Below are positions 16,611 through 25,252 of a stretch of 64,000 bases of DNA, one piece after another (the stretch's first letter is position 1; each line of letters opens with the position of its first letter). Position numbers and translations under genes: made by a program. The notes below the pieces were generated by a model. That model did not search any database and was not told the DNA's origin. It saw nothing but the letters and a program-made list of their open reading frames with translations. This stretch comes from Methanocella_A sp049676595 (GTDB taxonomy: Archaea > Halobacteriota > Methanocellia > Methanocellales > Methanocellaceae): contig NZ_CP187259.1 in NCBI RefSeq assembly GCF_049676595.1, forward strand, positions 372,001-436,000, given 5' to 3'.

Positions 16611-18605
16611 TCAGCCCCACTCCATCAGCTCGTAGATTATCGGCCCCGTGATCTTTGCTGGGGGGCGTCCGAAGTAAAAGTCGGGTTGCTCATAGCTGAC
16701 GATGATCTTGGGAGGTAGCGGCAGTGAGGCGTTCCACCATACTCTAAAGTTATCGTTGTCCACTTTCACGTCGTACCCGGTACAGTTGTACAGGTCGCCC
16801 TTGTACCGGATGTTTTCGTAGCCAGCGAACTGCATCTTTCTATCCGTATCTGAGTCGAACCTCGTCGAGATGTCCCTTTTCTTTTCCCAGGCCGCATGCT
16901 CCGAATCAAGGCCCAGCGACCTAAATGTCCCAGGCATATCCGTGCGCCCGCCCCAGACGGAGCCGCCGGCAAAAGCGCCTGACCCATCTTCGTAAATGAC
17001 TGCCTGGGAAACGGTATCTTCGCCTACCCGGATCTGCTCAATGGCGATCATGTTCTCCCGCACTTCGAGCATCGTGCCGTTACGGAACTCCGCCCCGAAG
17101 GAGTTAAAGCCGTACTCCACTTTCAGCTTCTGGTGTCTCACCGTGTCGTTCATCGGGACGGTTACCGCATACTGGTGCCATGAGACATTGTCCATGTCGA
17201 ACAGCATGGAAGGCCCTGGCTTCGATGTTGGCGAAATGACCATTGCCGGTGACGGGGTCGGAGTCAGAATGCCGGATCTTTGCTCCTTATCCCATCCAGT
17301 CAGCCTGTATGTACCAGCAAAGCTCGTTCTGTTATACTTGACAGTCACCTTCAGGGGCAGAGGCATCGATGCGTTGTACCAGATCGCATACTCTGCCTTC
17401 TCTGTTTGCGTGTGATACCTGTCGCAAACGTACTGATGGCCTGCATATTCAACCGTTTCAGTGCCGGCGTGCTCCAGGCCTTTCTCATCCTCAGCGTTGA
17501 ACAGGGCTAAAACATCGTAGTAGCCTGCCATGTCTTCATAGTAGTTTCCCGGGTAGACGCCCGGGCCAATGAGGGTGTTGACGACCGGTCTTCCGAAGTT
17601 GTAGGTGGTTTTGTTCCCGAAGAGGATCCTGCCGTCGGCTTTCCTCTCGTAAAGCTCCATGCTTTCCCCGTAGTCCCCGTTCAGCTGCAGGCTGCTGATA
17701 TTCGTGTACCTGGCCGGTATGCCCTCATATGTGGCATCCCTGTGCTCAATTCTCATCGCCATGCTCCCGGGCCCGCCCTCTCCAAAGAGGTAACTGTACC
17801 AGGTCAGGTTAGCTATATTGAATAGCTTTGACGGGCCGGGCTTTTCCTTGATACTCGGGATACCGGTGCCTGCGCTGGTCGTATCCTTCCACCCGGCCAG
17901 TACGTAGGCCCGCAGCACTGTCTCTTCGGGGCTTGCAGGATGGGCGACAATCCTGGCAGGCCCGGGCAGAGATGCGTTGATCCAGATGGTGTATACGGTG
18001 TTGTCGTACGTCCTGTTGTATAGCGTACATTGATAGGGCTCGCCTTCGAACAGGATGGTCTCGCAGCCCACAAATACGGGAGCTCCCGCCTTTCCGGAGC
18101 TGAGCCGGGCGGGGACGTCCAGGTAGCCCAGGGTCGAGGCGTAGTCTGCCCCCGGAGGTACGAGGCTGGTGTGAGGCACGCCCATGTTTACGCTGGTGTA
18201 GTTGCCGGACAGAATCTTCCCGCTCGACGAGTCTACTAAAATGTCGTAAGAATGCGTGTCCCCATACCTAGGGGTTATCTTGATCAGTTTGTGCATGAAC
18301 TGCAAGCCATCAATAGTCTTGTTTTCGCTACCAACCCTCACCCTCAGGTTTTCGACGTAGTTCTGGCCGCTCGAAAGGTACTGCTCGGCTACATCGTACT
18401 CAAACCAGGGGGCCTCTTCAGCCTCGAACGCCTCGGGCAGGGGTATGCCGGGCACGGCAGTAACGTCGATGCTGATAGTAACAGTGCTATTATTGCTCGT
18501 ATTATCGTTCGTGCTGTTGCTCATTACGCCCTGTTCCGCGCAGCCGGAAACCAGTGCCGAGAGAATCATCAAGCCGACGATCGCCGCCAGGTAGCCTGTT
18601 TTCAC
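16611..18605 (-). CDS. Large lipoprotein with three copies of a family-specific module
   Basis: 664 aa, GTG start. Signal peptide with lipobox LVSGC (about 18-22), then a Ser/Asn/Thr-rich linker. Three units of about 200 aa follow (about 65-255, 258-455, 470-664). Units begin with a PGPSxLFDxxNxxWxxY-like phrase and end with a Cys-x-x-Tyr strand, an IW-x-NASLPxPxKI phrase and a final L-x-x-W. Potential N-glycosylation sites (NxS/T) are frequent. Single-unit relatives lie at 19088 and 21000, and a half unit at 18746. Extracellular, probably a ligand-binding beta-rich fold of the LolA/LppX type (inference). Confidence 0.8.
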   Translation of the reverse strand: MKTGYLAAIVGLMILSALVSGCAEQGVMSNSTNDNTSNNSTVTISIDVTAVPGIPLPEAFEAEEAPWFEYDVAEQYLSSGQNYVENLRVRVGSENKTIDGLQFMHKLIKITPRYGDTHSYDILVDSSSGKILSGNYTSVNMGVPHTSLVPPGADYASTLGYLDVPARLSSGKAGAPVFVGCETILFEGEPYQCTLYNRTYDNTVYTIWINASLPGPARIVAHPASPEETVLRAYVLAGWKDTTSAGTGIPSIKEKPGPSKLFNIANLTWYSYLFGEGGPGSMAMRIEHRDATYEGIPARYTNISSLQLNGDYGESMELYERKADGRILFGNKTTYNFGRPVVNTLIGPGVYPGNYYEDMAGYYDVLALFNAEDEKGLEHAGTETVEYAGHQYVCDRYHTQTEKAEYAIWYNASMPLPLKVTVKYNRTSFAGTYRLTGWDKEQRSGILTPTPSPAMVISPTSKPGPSMLFDMDNVSWHQYAVTVPMNDTVRHQKLKVEYGFNSFGAEFRNGTMLEVRENMIAIEQIRVGEDTVSQAVIYEDGSGAFAGGSVWGGRTDMPGTFRSLGLDSEHAAWEKKRDISTRFDSDTDRKMQFAGYENIRYKGDLYNCTGYDVKVDNDNFRVWWNASLPLPPKIIVSYEQPDFYFGRPPAKITGPIIYELMEWG

Positions 18606-18620
18606 CCTGAGTACACCACC

Positions 18621-18650
18621 AATTACTATACAATTTATTCGATAGTAATT
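18621..18650. promoter_or_regulatory. Inverted repeat in the promoter of the large lipoprotein gene
   Basis: AATTACTAT (18621-18629) and ATAGTAATT (18642-18650) are perfect inverses 12 nt apart. A TATA-like CTATATAC follows upstream at about 18655-18661 (minus strand), placing the repeat at the probable transcription start. The regulator is unknown. Confidence 0.45.
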
Positions 18651-18745
18651 GTTGTATATAGTATTATAGTTTCACTTACCAGTAAACTAAGTTGTTTATA
18701 TTATACTCCGGCAGGAAGTCGATAAAAACGAGGCAGGGCAGTTGT

Positions 18746-19000
18746 TTAGCCCCAGTCCCACAACTGGTACAGCAGCGAGTTCCCCTGCATGTCGTTGTAC
18801 TTGATCTGGACAGCCATCGGCTTGTCCTCAACAGTGGCCGGCCAGATCGACGTGCCGCCGTACACGCTGTTGACCGAGTATTTCTTACAGATGTGAGTCT
18901 TGCCGTTGATCGTCAGGGTGTCCGGCACTGCGTTGGACAGATCGTAGTCATAGCTGGCCCAGATGGCGCCGACGTCGTAGGCGTCGAAGGCCTGTGCCAT
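18746..19000 (-). pseudogene. Truncated member of the lipoprotein family
   Basis: 84 codons. No signal peptide or lipobox and no ribosome site. It has only the C-terminal half of the module: HICKKYSVNSVYGGTSIWPA followed by KPMAVQIKYND and LLYQLWDWG, which align with the Cys-x-x-Tyr, IW and final L-x-x-W parts of the gene at 16611. It lies between two full family members, so it is most simply a decayed duplicate. Translation as a cytosolic stub cannot be excluded. Confidence 0.6.
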
Positions 19001-19087
19001 GTGGGGTGGTACATAATTTTTCCGACTGCTGCCTGCTGCAGGCGATAGTCATAGTCGGGTTTTTAAAAAAAGGAAAGGTTGGAGCGT

Positions 19088-19759
19088 TTAGCTCCAGCTA
19101 ACAAGTTCTGTGGTTATGGTGCTACCTTCGCTCGTACCCTCGTACTTCACCGGGAGCGGTGCCTGGGGAGAAGCCCAGAACGTGGTGGTCTGGCCATCCT
19201 CGGTGACCGTGTACTTGGTGCAGGTGAACGTGCCCGCAGGTACGGTGATGGTCTCGACGCCCACGTTGACCAGGGATGCGTCCGACGTCATGTAGTCTGC
19301 TCCGCTGCTGCTGTCATCAGAATCCTCTGCCTCGGGGTCGAGGTAGAAGTCCATCGAGTTGGTCTGGGAGCCCATGCCCGGGATGTCCATGGTCGTGGTG
19401 ACCTTCATGTGATCCTTGGTCTTTCCGTCCTTGGGGTCGACGCCCTGGCCGAGCATCTCCGTCTTCATGTTCATGACCATGCTCTCGCCTTCGACGCTCG
19501 TGGTCATCCTGTACTCAAAAGAGTGGAGCTGGCCGAGGCTGTACAGCGAGCCCAGCGTGTCGCTGACGCTGGTGCCCGGGGTGGTCGTGGGCTCGGTGAC
19601 CGGTGCGTCGGTCGCGCCCGGCTCGGTGGTGCCCGGGGTGGCCGTAGGTACCGGAGTAGCCTGGCCGCCGTTGTTGTTGCCGCCCAGAACAGTGCATCCT
19701 GAAACCGATAGTGCTGCCACTACCAGCAATACTAATAAGATACTGACGTATTTTTTCAT
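19088..19759 (-). CDS. Lipoprotein, single-module member of the family
   Basis: 223 aa with a GGAGGG ribosome site. Signal peptide and lipobox (LSVSGC, about 17-22), a Thr/Pro/Gly-rich linker (about 30-65), then one module: SLYSLGQLHSFEYRMTTSVE at its start, and TFTCTKYTVTEDGQ, TTFWASPQAPLPVKYEG and LVSWS at its end. The linker suggests an extended stalk from the membrane. T-rich sequence after the stop is a probable terminator. Function unknown; it shares the extracellular module described for the 16611 gene. Confidence 0.8.
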   Translation of the reverse strand: MKKYVSILLVLLVVAALSVSGCTVLGGNNNGGQATPVPTATPGTTEPGATDAPVTEPTTTPGTSVSDTLGSLYSLGQLHSFEYRMTTSVEGESMVMNMKTEMLGQGVDPKDGKTKDHMKVTTTMDIPGMGSQTNSMDFYLDPEAEDSDDSSSGADYMTSDASLVNVGVETITVPAGTFTCTKYTVTEDGQTTTFWASPQAPLPVKYEGTSEGSTITTELVSWS

Positions 19760-19908
19760 GTCATACCCTCCTATTTCCCGGCCCTAAAAGCTGGACAACT
19801 CAAGCCCACCCGTAGTGCCCGGAATATATTGATACTATTCACTATGCCTCAAACAATAAATAATTAATGACAGCAGAGATAAGCGTTCAAGCCCCAGATC
19901 GTTGCCCG

Positions 19909-20682
19909 TCAGGCATCAATTCTAATACCGATCGGACAGTGGTCGGAGCCCATGATCTCAGGCATGATGTACGCTCTTTTCAGCTGCCCTTTCAAGTTGT
20001 CAGAAACAAAAAAGTAGTCGATCCGCCACCCGACGTTGCGCTCCCGGGCTTTCGTGATCACGTCCCAGAACGTGTACTGGCCCGGCTGATCGTTGAACAG
20101 CCGGAACGTATCGACGTACCCGTGGGCAAAAAACTTGTCCATCCACGCCCTCTCCACCGGGAGGAAGCCCGAAATTTTAGAGTTCTCCCGGGGCCTGGCG
20201 ATGTCGATCTCCCTGTGCGCCGTATTCACGTCCCCGCACACCACGATCTTCCTGCCCCGGGCCTTCAGCCGGTCGACGTACTCCAGAAACGCGTCGTAGA
20301 ACCGCATCTTGTAGTCGAGCCGCTCCGGGCTGGCCTTACCGTTGGGGAAGTAGATGTTCAGCAGCACGAAACTCCCGTAGTCCGCAACTAAAACCCGCCC
20401 CTCCCGGTCGAACTCCTCGATGCCGAAGCCCGCAGACACCGAGAGAGGCTTCACCTTCGACAGTATCGCAACACCGCTGTACCCTTTCTTCTCCCCCGAG
20501 GCGAAGTATACGTGGTAGCCCCAGGCCGTCCGTATCTCCGGCGGCAGCTGATCCTCGGAAGCCTTGGTTTCCTGTAAACAAAGAATGTCCGGGTTCTTCT
20601 CCTGCAGGAAGTCGATGAAGCCTTTCTTCAATATTGCTCTTAGGCCGTTCACGTTCCAGGAGAGGATTTCCAGCTCGGTCAT
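19909..20682 (-). CDS. xthA: Exodeoxyribonuclease III / AP endonuclease (Xth family)
   Basis: 257 aa, full length. Motifs in order: SWNVNGLRAI (Asn metal ligand), LCLQETKA (Glu ligand), YSGVAILSK, LLNIYFPNG, VVCGDVNTAHREIDIA (Asp and Asn of the active site), WRIDYFFVS and GSDHCPIGI (catalytic Asp-His). It cleaves DNA at abasic sites and has 3'-exonuclease activity in base-excision repair. A family D element starts about 40 bp upstream of its start. Confidence 0.95.
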   Translation of the reverse strand: MTELEILSWNVNGLRAILKKGFIDFLQEKNPDILCLQETKASEDQLPPEIRTAWGYHVYFASGEKKGYSGVAILSKVKPLSVSAGFGIEEFDREGRVLVADYGSFVLLNIYFPNGKASPERLDYKMRFYDAFLEYVDRLKARGRKIVVCGDVNTAHREIDIARPRENSKISGFLPVERAWMDKFFAHGYVDTFRLFNDQPGQYTFWDVITKARERNVGWRIDYFFVSDNLKGQLKRAYIMPEIMGSDHCPIGIRIDA

Positions 20683-20723
20683 GACAAGAGAGTAGGCTTA
20701 TTATGTGAAAAAGGTTGCTTATG

Positions 20724-20990
20724 CGCCGGTGAACGTACACGATCGCTGCGCTGTGCTTGATACTGATTCCTCGGATGGTATCAAAAGTGTTATCTCTGCG
20801 ACCGTGAACGTACACGATCGCTGCGCTGTGCCAGATCACAGATTACGCAGAATCATCAGATTCTGCGTAATCTGTGATCTGGCACAGCGCAGCGATCGTA
20901 TTGCTGTCTCACGTCGTCCGTGCAATCTGGTATGCACAGCGCAGCGTTCGTCATGCTGTCTCACCCCACTTAAGCTGCAGGAGCAGACAT
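20724..20990. repeat. Family D element, copy D1
   Basis: No gene. It contains four occurrences, in both orientations, of the word CGATCGCTGCGCTGTG or its inverse CACAGCGCAGCG. At its centre is a perfect hairpin: 20814-20854 and 20859-20899 are exact reverse complements over 41 bp with a 4-nt loop (ATCA). The arms combine the family end word with GATCACAGATTACGCAGA. It ends beside GCTGTCTCAC, the word that also ends D2 and D3. Confidence 0.88.
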
Positions 20991-20999
20991 AGCGTGCTC

Positions 21000-21626
21000 C
21001 TATGCCGGAGGCAGCGGCGGTCCCTGTTTGTAGTCGGTAAGCATCATAGTGATGTTGAAGTCCCTGGTCGACATCAGGATCTTGGCGGGCACGGGCACTG
21101 CGGGGTGGACCCAGTAGGCCACGGTGAAGCCCTGGTTATCCGTCGCCGCGTACACTGTGAGGTTCGCCATGGTGCCGTCGGGGCCTCTGGCGTTGACAGT
21201 GCGGATCGGCTGGAAGGGCACGAAGTAGTAGTTCAGCCCGGTGTCGGGGAGCGTGAGGATTTGCAGGGGGGAGACGTCGTGGTCCTGGTAGTAGTCGCCG
21301 ATGCTGCCGTTCGCGTGCATGCGCTCCACCTGGTACGTGGTCTGGTTCCACCAGATATCGTAGACGATGTCCATGCCATTGCCTACGGTGTACACGACCA
21401 TGTGCCTCGGGCTTCCGTCATAATTAAACACGCTCATGTTCCACCCGGAGGCCGTGTCGTTAGCAGTCATGTTGACCGCGTAGGTCCACTGGCTGGCATT
21501 GCCTAAATCGTACAGTTTCTTGCCCGGGGTGGAGTTCGCGTAGGGCGAAGCCGGCACGCCGCTCACGCACCCGGACGCGAGCATGACCAGCAGTAAGAGA
21601 ATCAGGATAGCATGTTCACGCTTCAC
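21000..21626 (-). CDS. Lipoprotein, single-module member of the family
   Basis: 208 aa from a GTG start (VKREHAILILLLLVMLASGC); the frame opens 33 bp further upstream with a poor signal. Lipobox LASGC, then the module: KKLYDLGNASQWTYAVNMTA, later VYAATDNQGFTVAYWVHPAV, PVPAKILMS and LTDYKQG. This matches the family order but has lost the Cys of the Cys-x-x-Tyr strand. It lies between family D repeat copies D1 and D2. Extracellular; function unknown. Confidence 0.75.
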   Translation of the reverse strand: MKREHAILILLLLVMLASGCVSGVPASPYANSTPGKKLYDLGNASQWTYAVNMTANDTASGWNMSVFNYDGSPRHMVVYTVGNGMDIVYDIWWNQTTYQVERMHANGSIGDYYQDHDVSPLQILTLPDTGLNYYFVPFQPIRTVNARGPDGTMANLTVYAATDNQGFTVAYWVHPAVPVPAKILMSTRDFNITMMLTDYKQGPPLPPA

Positions 21627-21774
21627 AGGCGGACACCAGAGCAATATATAAAAAACCAACTATAAAACGTTAACAGGCGGTTATAACGGGTTATCTGAGC
21701 GTGATAGTGGTAGAAGAATCTTACGCCGTCCTGTGCCGGCCACCATTTCTAGTATTCTCGCAAGATGTTGTCTC

Positions 21775-21895
21775 TGTAACAATCTGTGATCTGTATACAA
21801 GGGACTGCTTCCAGTCGGTCACAGCGCAGCGTTCGTGTTGCTGTCTCACGCCACACGAGCTACCAGAAACGCCAGCGCAGCCTTCACGTCAAATG
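21775..21895. repeat. Family D element, partial copy D2
   Basis: Half element: CAATCTGTGATCTG, then CACAGCGCAGCGTTCG, TTGCTGTCTCACGCCAC and a second, weaker GCGCAGCCTTCACG. Only one arm is present, without the inverted partner. It lies between the lipoprotein gene and the MGMT gene; nothing else is seen in 21660-21896. Confidence 0.7.
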
Positions 21896-21896
21896 G

Positions 21897-22355
21897 TTAA
21901 AAATTAGCGCCCTCCAGGCGCAGCAGCTTCCTTTTGACTTCCAGCCCGCCGGTAAAGCCGCCCAGCCCGTTCGTTGCGATTACCCTGTGGCAGGGCACCA
22001 GCACCGGTACCGGGTTCCTGGCCATGACGTTGCCTACTGCCCGGGCGCCACCAGGGCATCCGGCGGCCGATGCGAGCTCGCCGTAGGTCATGGTTTCGCC
22101 CGCGGGCACCCGGCGCAGTGCCTCCATAATTTTGACCCGGAAGGGCGTCAGCCCGGAGCGATCGAAGTCGAACTTGAGGAGGCCGGAGTCTGAGCCGGTG
22201 GCGAAGTAGTCCTCGAGCGCCCGTATGATCGGCGTTCTCGTCTGCCTTAGCGCCGGCTTCTCCCGGGTCATCGCAAGCGTTTTTATCGTGTTGCCGTCCG
22301 TCTCCACGACTATGTACAAGCCTATGGGCTCCGCATACATCCAGTCCGCTGCCAT
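21897..22355 (-). CDS. ogt: Methylated-DNA-protein-cysteine methyltransferase
   Basis: 152 aa. The active site VPCHRVIATNGLGGFTGG (about 121-138) carries the acceptor Cys, and RVPAGETMTYGELASAAGCPGGARAVG is the helix-turn-helix with the arginine finger. The N-terminal domain is short. It repairs O6-alkylguanine by irreversible transfer of the alkyl group to its own cysteine. The start is followed upstream by a divergent GNAT gene. Confidence 0.95.
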   Translation of the reverse strand: MAADWMYAEPIGLYIVVETDGNTIKTLAMTREKPALRQTRTPIIRALEDYFATGSDSGLLKFDFDRSGLTPFRVKIMEALRRVPAGETMTYGELASAAGCPGGARAVGNVMARNPVPVLVPCHRVIATNGLGGFTGGLEVKRKLLRLEGANF

Positions 22356-22420
22356 ACCAATCCTACGATAAAGTTAATATGAGGTAATGTATACTTTGTC
22401 GTTCCGGAGACGCCGTAAAA

Positions 22421-22897
22421 ATGCTCGTCAGAAATGTGTTCGAGAGTGATTTTCTCGGGATAGTGGATAAGTCGAAAGAATGGGGAGACCTCGTCATCGA
22501 GAGGGAGGCCATATACCATGTCATGTGCGTGCACTTCCGCGGCACCTGCTTCGTGGCCGAGGACCAGGGTAAGATGATAGGCTACCTGCTGGGCTTCAGG
22601 TCTCAGGCGTCGCCCGACCAGGCTTACATGCACCTGATGCAGGTCGACCCCTCCTACCGGGGGCTCGGAGTAGGCCAGCGGCTCTTCAGCCAGTTCCAGC
22701 AGGCGGCCATCGCGATGGGCTGCAAGAAGGTCACCGCCGTCTCGAGGCCCCAGAACAAGGCGGGCATGGCCTTTTACAAAAGCATGGGCCTAAAGCAGGA
22801 AGCATCGGGCAACCTGATTGAGGTAGAGGGAGTCCCGGCTACCAAAGACTACAACGGGCCTGGTAAACACATGGTCCTGTGGAGCAAAGAAATATAA
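22421..22897 (+). CDS. GNAT-family N-acetyltransferase
   Basis: 158 aa, one GNAT fold. Motif A, MQVDPSYRGLGVGQRLFSQF (about 73-92), has the acetyl-CoA pyrophosphate loop R-G-L-G-V-G. RPQNKAGMAFYKSMGLKQE is motif B. The N-terminal MLVRNVFESDFLGIVD is a typical first strand-helix. The acceptor substrate cannot be told. Divergent from the MGMT gene. Confidence 0.9.
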   Translation: MLVRNVFESDFLGIVDKSKEWGDLVIEREAIYHVMCVHFRGTCFVAEDQGKMIGYLLGFRSQASPDQAYMHLMQVDPSYRGLGVGQRLFSQFQQAAIAMGCKKVTAVSRPQNKAGMAFYKSMGLKQEASGNLIEVEGVPATKDYNGPGKHMVLWSKEI

Positions 22898-22975
22898 GGT
22901 ATAATTTATCTAACCTTTTCTAGATAAGCCGGCGATGTGCCAGCTTATTCTTTGCGTCTCGCAGGTGTGGGGGTT

Positions 22976-23845
22976 ATGGGTCGCTCTAAGAGGGCCGGGA
23001 AAGTAAAGTCGGGTATTGCTGCTTCTGTTGATGTAGTCGGGGAGGCCGCGAGCATAGAGTCTACTGTCCGGCTGGCGGAGCGGATCGCCCTGGAGACCGG
23101 CATCGATGCAGCGGACTGGCCGACGAAGAAAGCGCTTTTAAAAAACATCCGCGCTGCGGACGGGCAGGGAACCCCGGAAGAGAAACCTGTAGCACCATGG
23201 GAAGCTGTCGATGATCTCGCCGCAGAGGCGGCGAGCATAGAAGCCTCCGTCAGGCTGGCGGAGCAGATCGCCAGAGAAACCGGCTTCGAGGAAGGCTGGT
23301 CGCCAAAGAAATCATTTTTGGGTATCCCCGAGACACCCGAGAGCCAGATCTGGCCGAGGCTGAAAGGCCGGACCGGCAGGGAACTGCGGCGGGAAGCCAA
23401 GTACCAGATGTACTATGTCTACGAGCACTACCCGGACGAGATCAAGAGCCTGGCCTTACAGGTCATCGCCAGGGGCTGCCCGGAGCTGGACGAAAAAGGC
23501 GCGAGGAACTTCGTGAACAAGATCTGGGCTGACGAGAGGCTCCAGGAAAATCTCCAGGGAGCCCTGAACGCTACCTACTACCGGGAGCTGTTCGACGCCG
23601 AAGAGAAGCTCATCCGCAAACGATCGATCCCCGAGATCTACCTCGACGGGGAAAACCCGCAGATCATCTTCGGCAGGATGAGGCTGATGCTGTTCAAAAA
23701 CATGGATGCGCCGAACCGGATCTACCTGGTCAAAACCCGGAAAGGCTATAACAAGCCTCTGCCAAAGCAGCTGTACGAGCTGTTCGAGGCCGAGAAATCG
23801 AAGGCTGCAAGGCGGATGAGAAACAGGCAGCGGTTCTACCGATAA
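22976..23845 (+). CDS. Hypothetical protein with duplicated N-terminal helical motif
   Basis: 289 aa from the ATG after GGGGGTT; the frame is open 39 bp further upstream. Two copies of a roughly 35-aa motif: EAASIESTVRLAERIALETG...WPTKKALLKNI and EAASIEASVRLAEQIARETG...WSPKKSFLGI. A basic, alpha-helical region of about 170 aa follows (RELRREAKYQMYYVYEHYPD, MRLMLFKNMDAPNRIYLVK), ending in Lys/Arg-rich sequence. No known family recognised; basic composition would suit nucleic-acid binding (inference). Confidence 0.6.
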   Translation: MGRSKRAGKVKSGIAASVDVVGEAASIESTVRLAERIALETGIDAADWPTKKALLKNIRAADGQGTPEEKPVAPWEAVDDLAAEAASIEASVRLAEQIARETGFEEGWSPKKSFLGIPETPESQIWPRLKGRTGRELRREAKYQMYYVYEHYPDEIKSLALQVIARGCPELDEKGARNFVNKIWADERLQENLQGALNATYYRELFDAEEKLIRKRSIPEIYLDGENPQIIFGRMRLMLFKNMDAPNRIYLVKTRKGYNKPLPKQLYELFEAEKSKAARRMRNRQRFYR

Positions 23846-23913
23846 AAAATCAACGCCAGTTCCCCTATCTTTTCCTTGATCATAACTATCAGCATCTGCA
23901 AACGCCGGCCATA

Positions 23914-23990
23914 CAGGTAATATGTTACCTGATAGAAAAGCTTAAATATGAACAGGTAACATGTTACCAGTGCAGGTAATATGTTACCTG
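23914..23990. promoter_or_regulatory. Three operators for the membrane protein-flavodoxin-MarR operon
   Basis: CAGGTAATATGTTACCTG (23914-23931), CAGGTAACATGTTACCAG (23953-23970) and CAGGTAATATGTTACCTG (23973-23990) are near-perfect palindromes, the first and third identical. A TATA-like CTTAAATATG lies between the first two (about 23941-23950), and the gene starts at 24004. Repression by the operon's own MarR protein is the simplest reading. Confidence 0.75.
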
Positions 23991-24003
23991 TAGATGATTT
24001 AAT

Positions 24004-24822
24004 ATGGACAGCAAACTCATCCTCATCGCATCGGCCCTGATCGCCCTGCTCGCGGTCTTTTCGGCAGGCTCGGGCCTGTTCCTCCCGGACACGTACAAGA
24101 ACGACACCATCTCGGGCGCCGCCCAGCAAGTAGGCAACGACTTAGTCGTGCTGGTGCTCTGCGTGCCTCTCCTGCTTGTCTCGGCGTACTACGCAGCAAA
24201 GGGCTCGCTCCGCGGCCGGCTAATCTGGACGGGCACCGTGTTCTTCTTCCTCTATACCTACGCGTCCCAGTCGTTCCTGACTGCCTACAACCACATGTTC
24301 CTGGTCTACGTGGCAGCGTTCTCGATATCGCTCTACACGTTCGCAGCCAGCATCCTCACCCTCGACGTGCGCAGGGTCAAGGAGAGCCTCCCTCACGCGC
24401 CGGTTAAGATGACCGCGGCGTTCATGTTCTTCATCAGCGCCATCCTGGCCCTGATGTGGCTGGGCGGCATCATCCTCCCTTCGCTCCTGACCGGCGAGCG
24501 GCCCCCCGCCCTGGAAACGTACACCACGCTGGTCATCCAGGCGCTGGACCTCGGCGTCGTCATACCTATGACGCTGCTTACCGGAGTACTGCTGCTGAAG
24601 AGAGACGCATGGGGCTATACCCTGGCATCGCTCGTCCTCATCAAAGTGCTGACTCTGGGCACGGGCATTCTCTCCATGGTCCTGTTCATGGCCCTGAGGG
24701 GCGTTGAAATCGTCATACCCCAGGTCATCATCTTCGCCCTGCTGGTAGTGTGCGCCCTGGCGCTCGCCGTGGCCTTCTACGGCAAGATGAAGCCTGCTGC
24801 CGCAGGCCGGTCAAAAGCATAA
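24004..24822 (+). CDS. Multispanning membrane protein, family not recognised
   Basis: 272 aa with about eight hydrophobic segments, starting SKLILIASALIALLAVFSAGSGLF. Polar loops are short. First gene of a three-gene unit with a flavodoxin-like protein (13 bp downstream) and a MarR regulator (overlapping). The promoter carries three palindromes. A redox- or transport-linked role in response to a small compound is a guess from context only. Confidence 0.7.
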   Translation: MDSKLILIASALIALLAVFSAGSGLFLPDTYKNDTISGAAQQVGNDLVVLVLCVPLLLVSAYYAAKGSLRGRLIWTGTVFFFLYTYASQSFLTAYNHMFLVYVAAFSISLYTFAASILTLDVRRVKESLPHAPVKMTAAFMFFISAILALMWLGGIILPSLLTGERPPALETYTTLVIQALDLGVVIPMTLLTGVLLLKRDAWGYTLASLVLIKVLTLGTGILSMVLFMALRGVEIVIPQVIIFALLVVCALALAVAFYGKMKPAAAGRSKA

Positions 24823-24835
24823 CGGGGGAAACAGC

Positions 24836-25252
24836 ATGAGCCACGTACTCTACTATTCCCTGACCGGGAACACCAAAAAGCTGGCAGCGGCCATCGCACA
24901 AGAGTTCGGCGTCGCACCTACGCCCGTCAAGTCTCTGGCCGCTGTCCCGGGGGAGGGGCTCCTGTTCATCGGATCAGGCAGTTACGGAGACAGGCCGGGG
25001 GAAGAGATAATGAAGTTCATCGCAAACCATAGTTTCTCTGGCCGAAAGGTCGCCCTGTTCGGCACCTCCGGGAGCGGGCAGGGGAAAGAGGTGCAGGGGA
25101 TGGCGGAGGCTTTAAAGCAGAAAGGAGCGATAGTCATAGGTAGTTATCACTGCAAGGGGCGAGCGTTCGCTGTAGTCAACATCGGCCGCCCCGGCAGGGA
25201 TGATCTAACAGCCGTCAGGCTGTTCGCGCGGGAGATGGCAAAGCTTGGCTGA
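24836..25252 (+). CDS. Flavodoxin-family protein
   Basis: 138 aa. The N-terminal phosphate loop YYSLTGNTKKLAAAIAQEFG (about 6-25) binds FMN phosphate. LLFIGSGSYGDRPGEEIMKF and VALFGTSGSGQG are the second and third flavin loops. The C-terminus, CKGRAFAVVNIGRPGRDDLTA, resembles the methanogen small flavodoxins. A clear paralogue survives only as a C-terminal fragment at 32249. Probable electron carrier; overlaps the MarR gene by 8 bp. Confidence 0.88.
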   Translation: MSHVLYYSLTGNTKKLAAAIAQEFGVAPTPVKSLAAVPGEGLLFIGSGSYGDRPGEEIMKFIANHSFSGRKVALFGTSGSGQGKEVQGMAEALKQKGAIVIGSYHCKGRAFAVVNIGRPGRDDLTAVRLFAREMAKLG

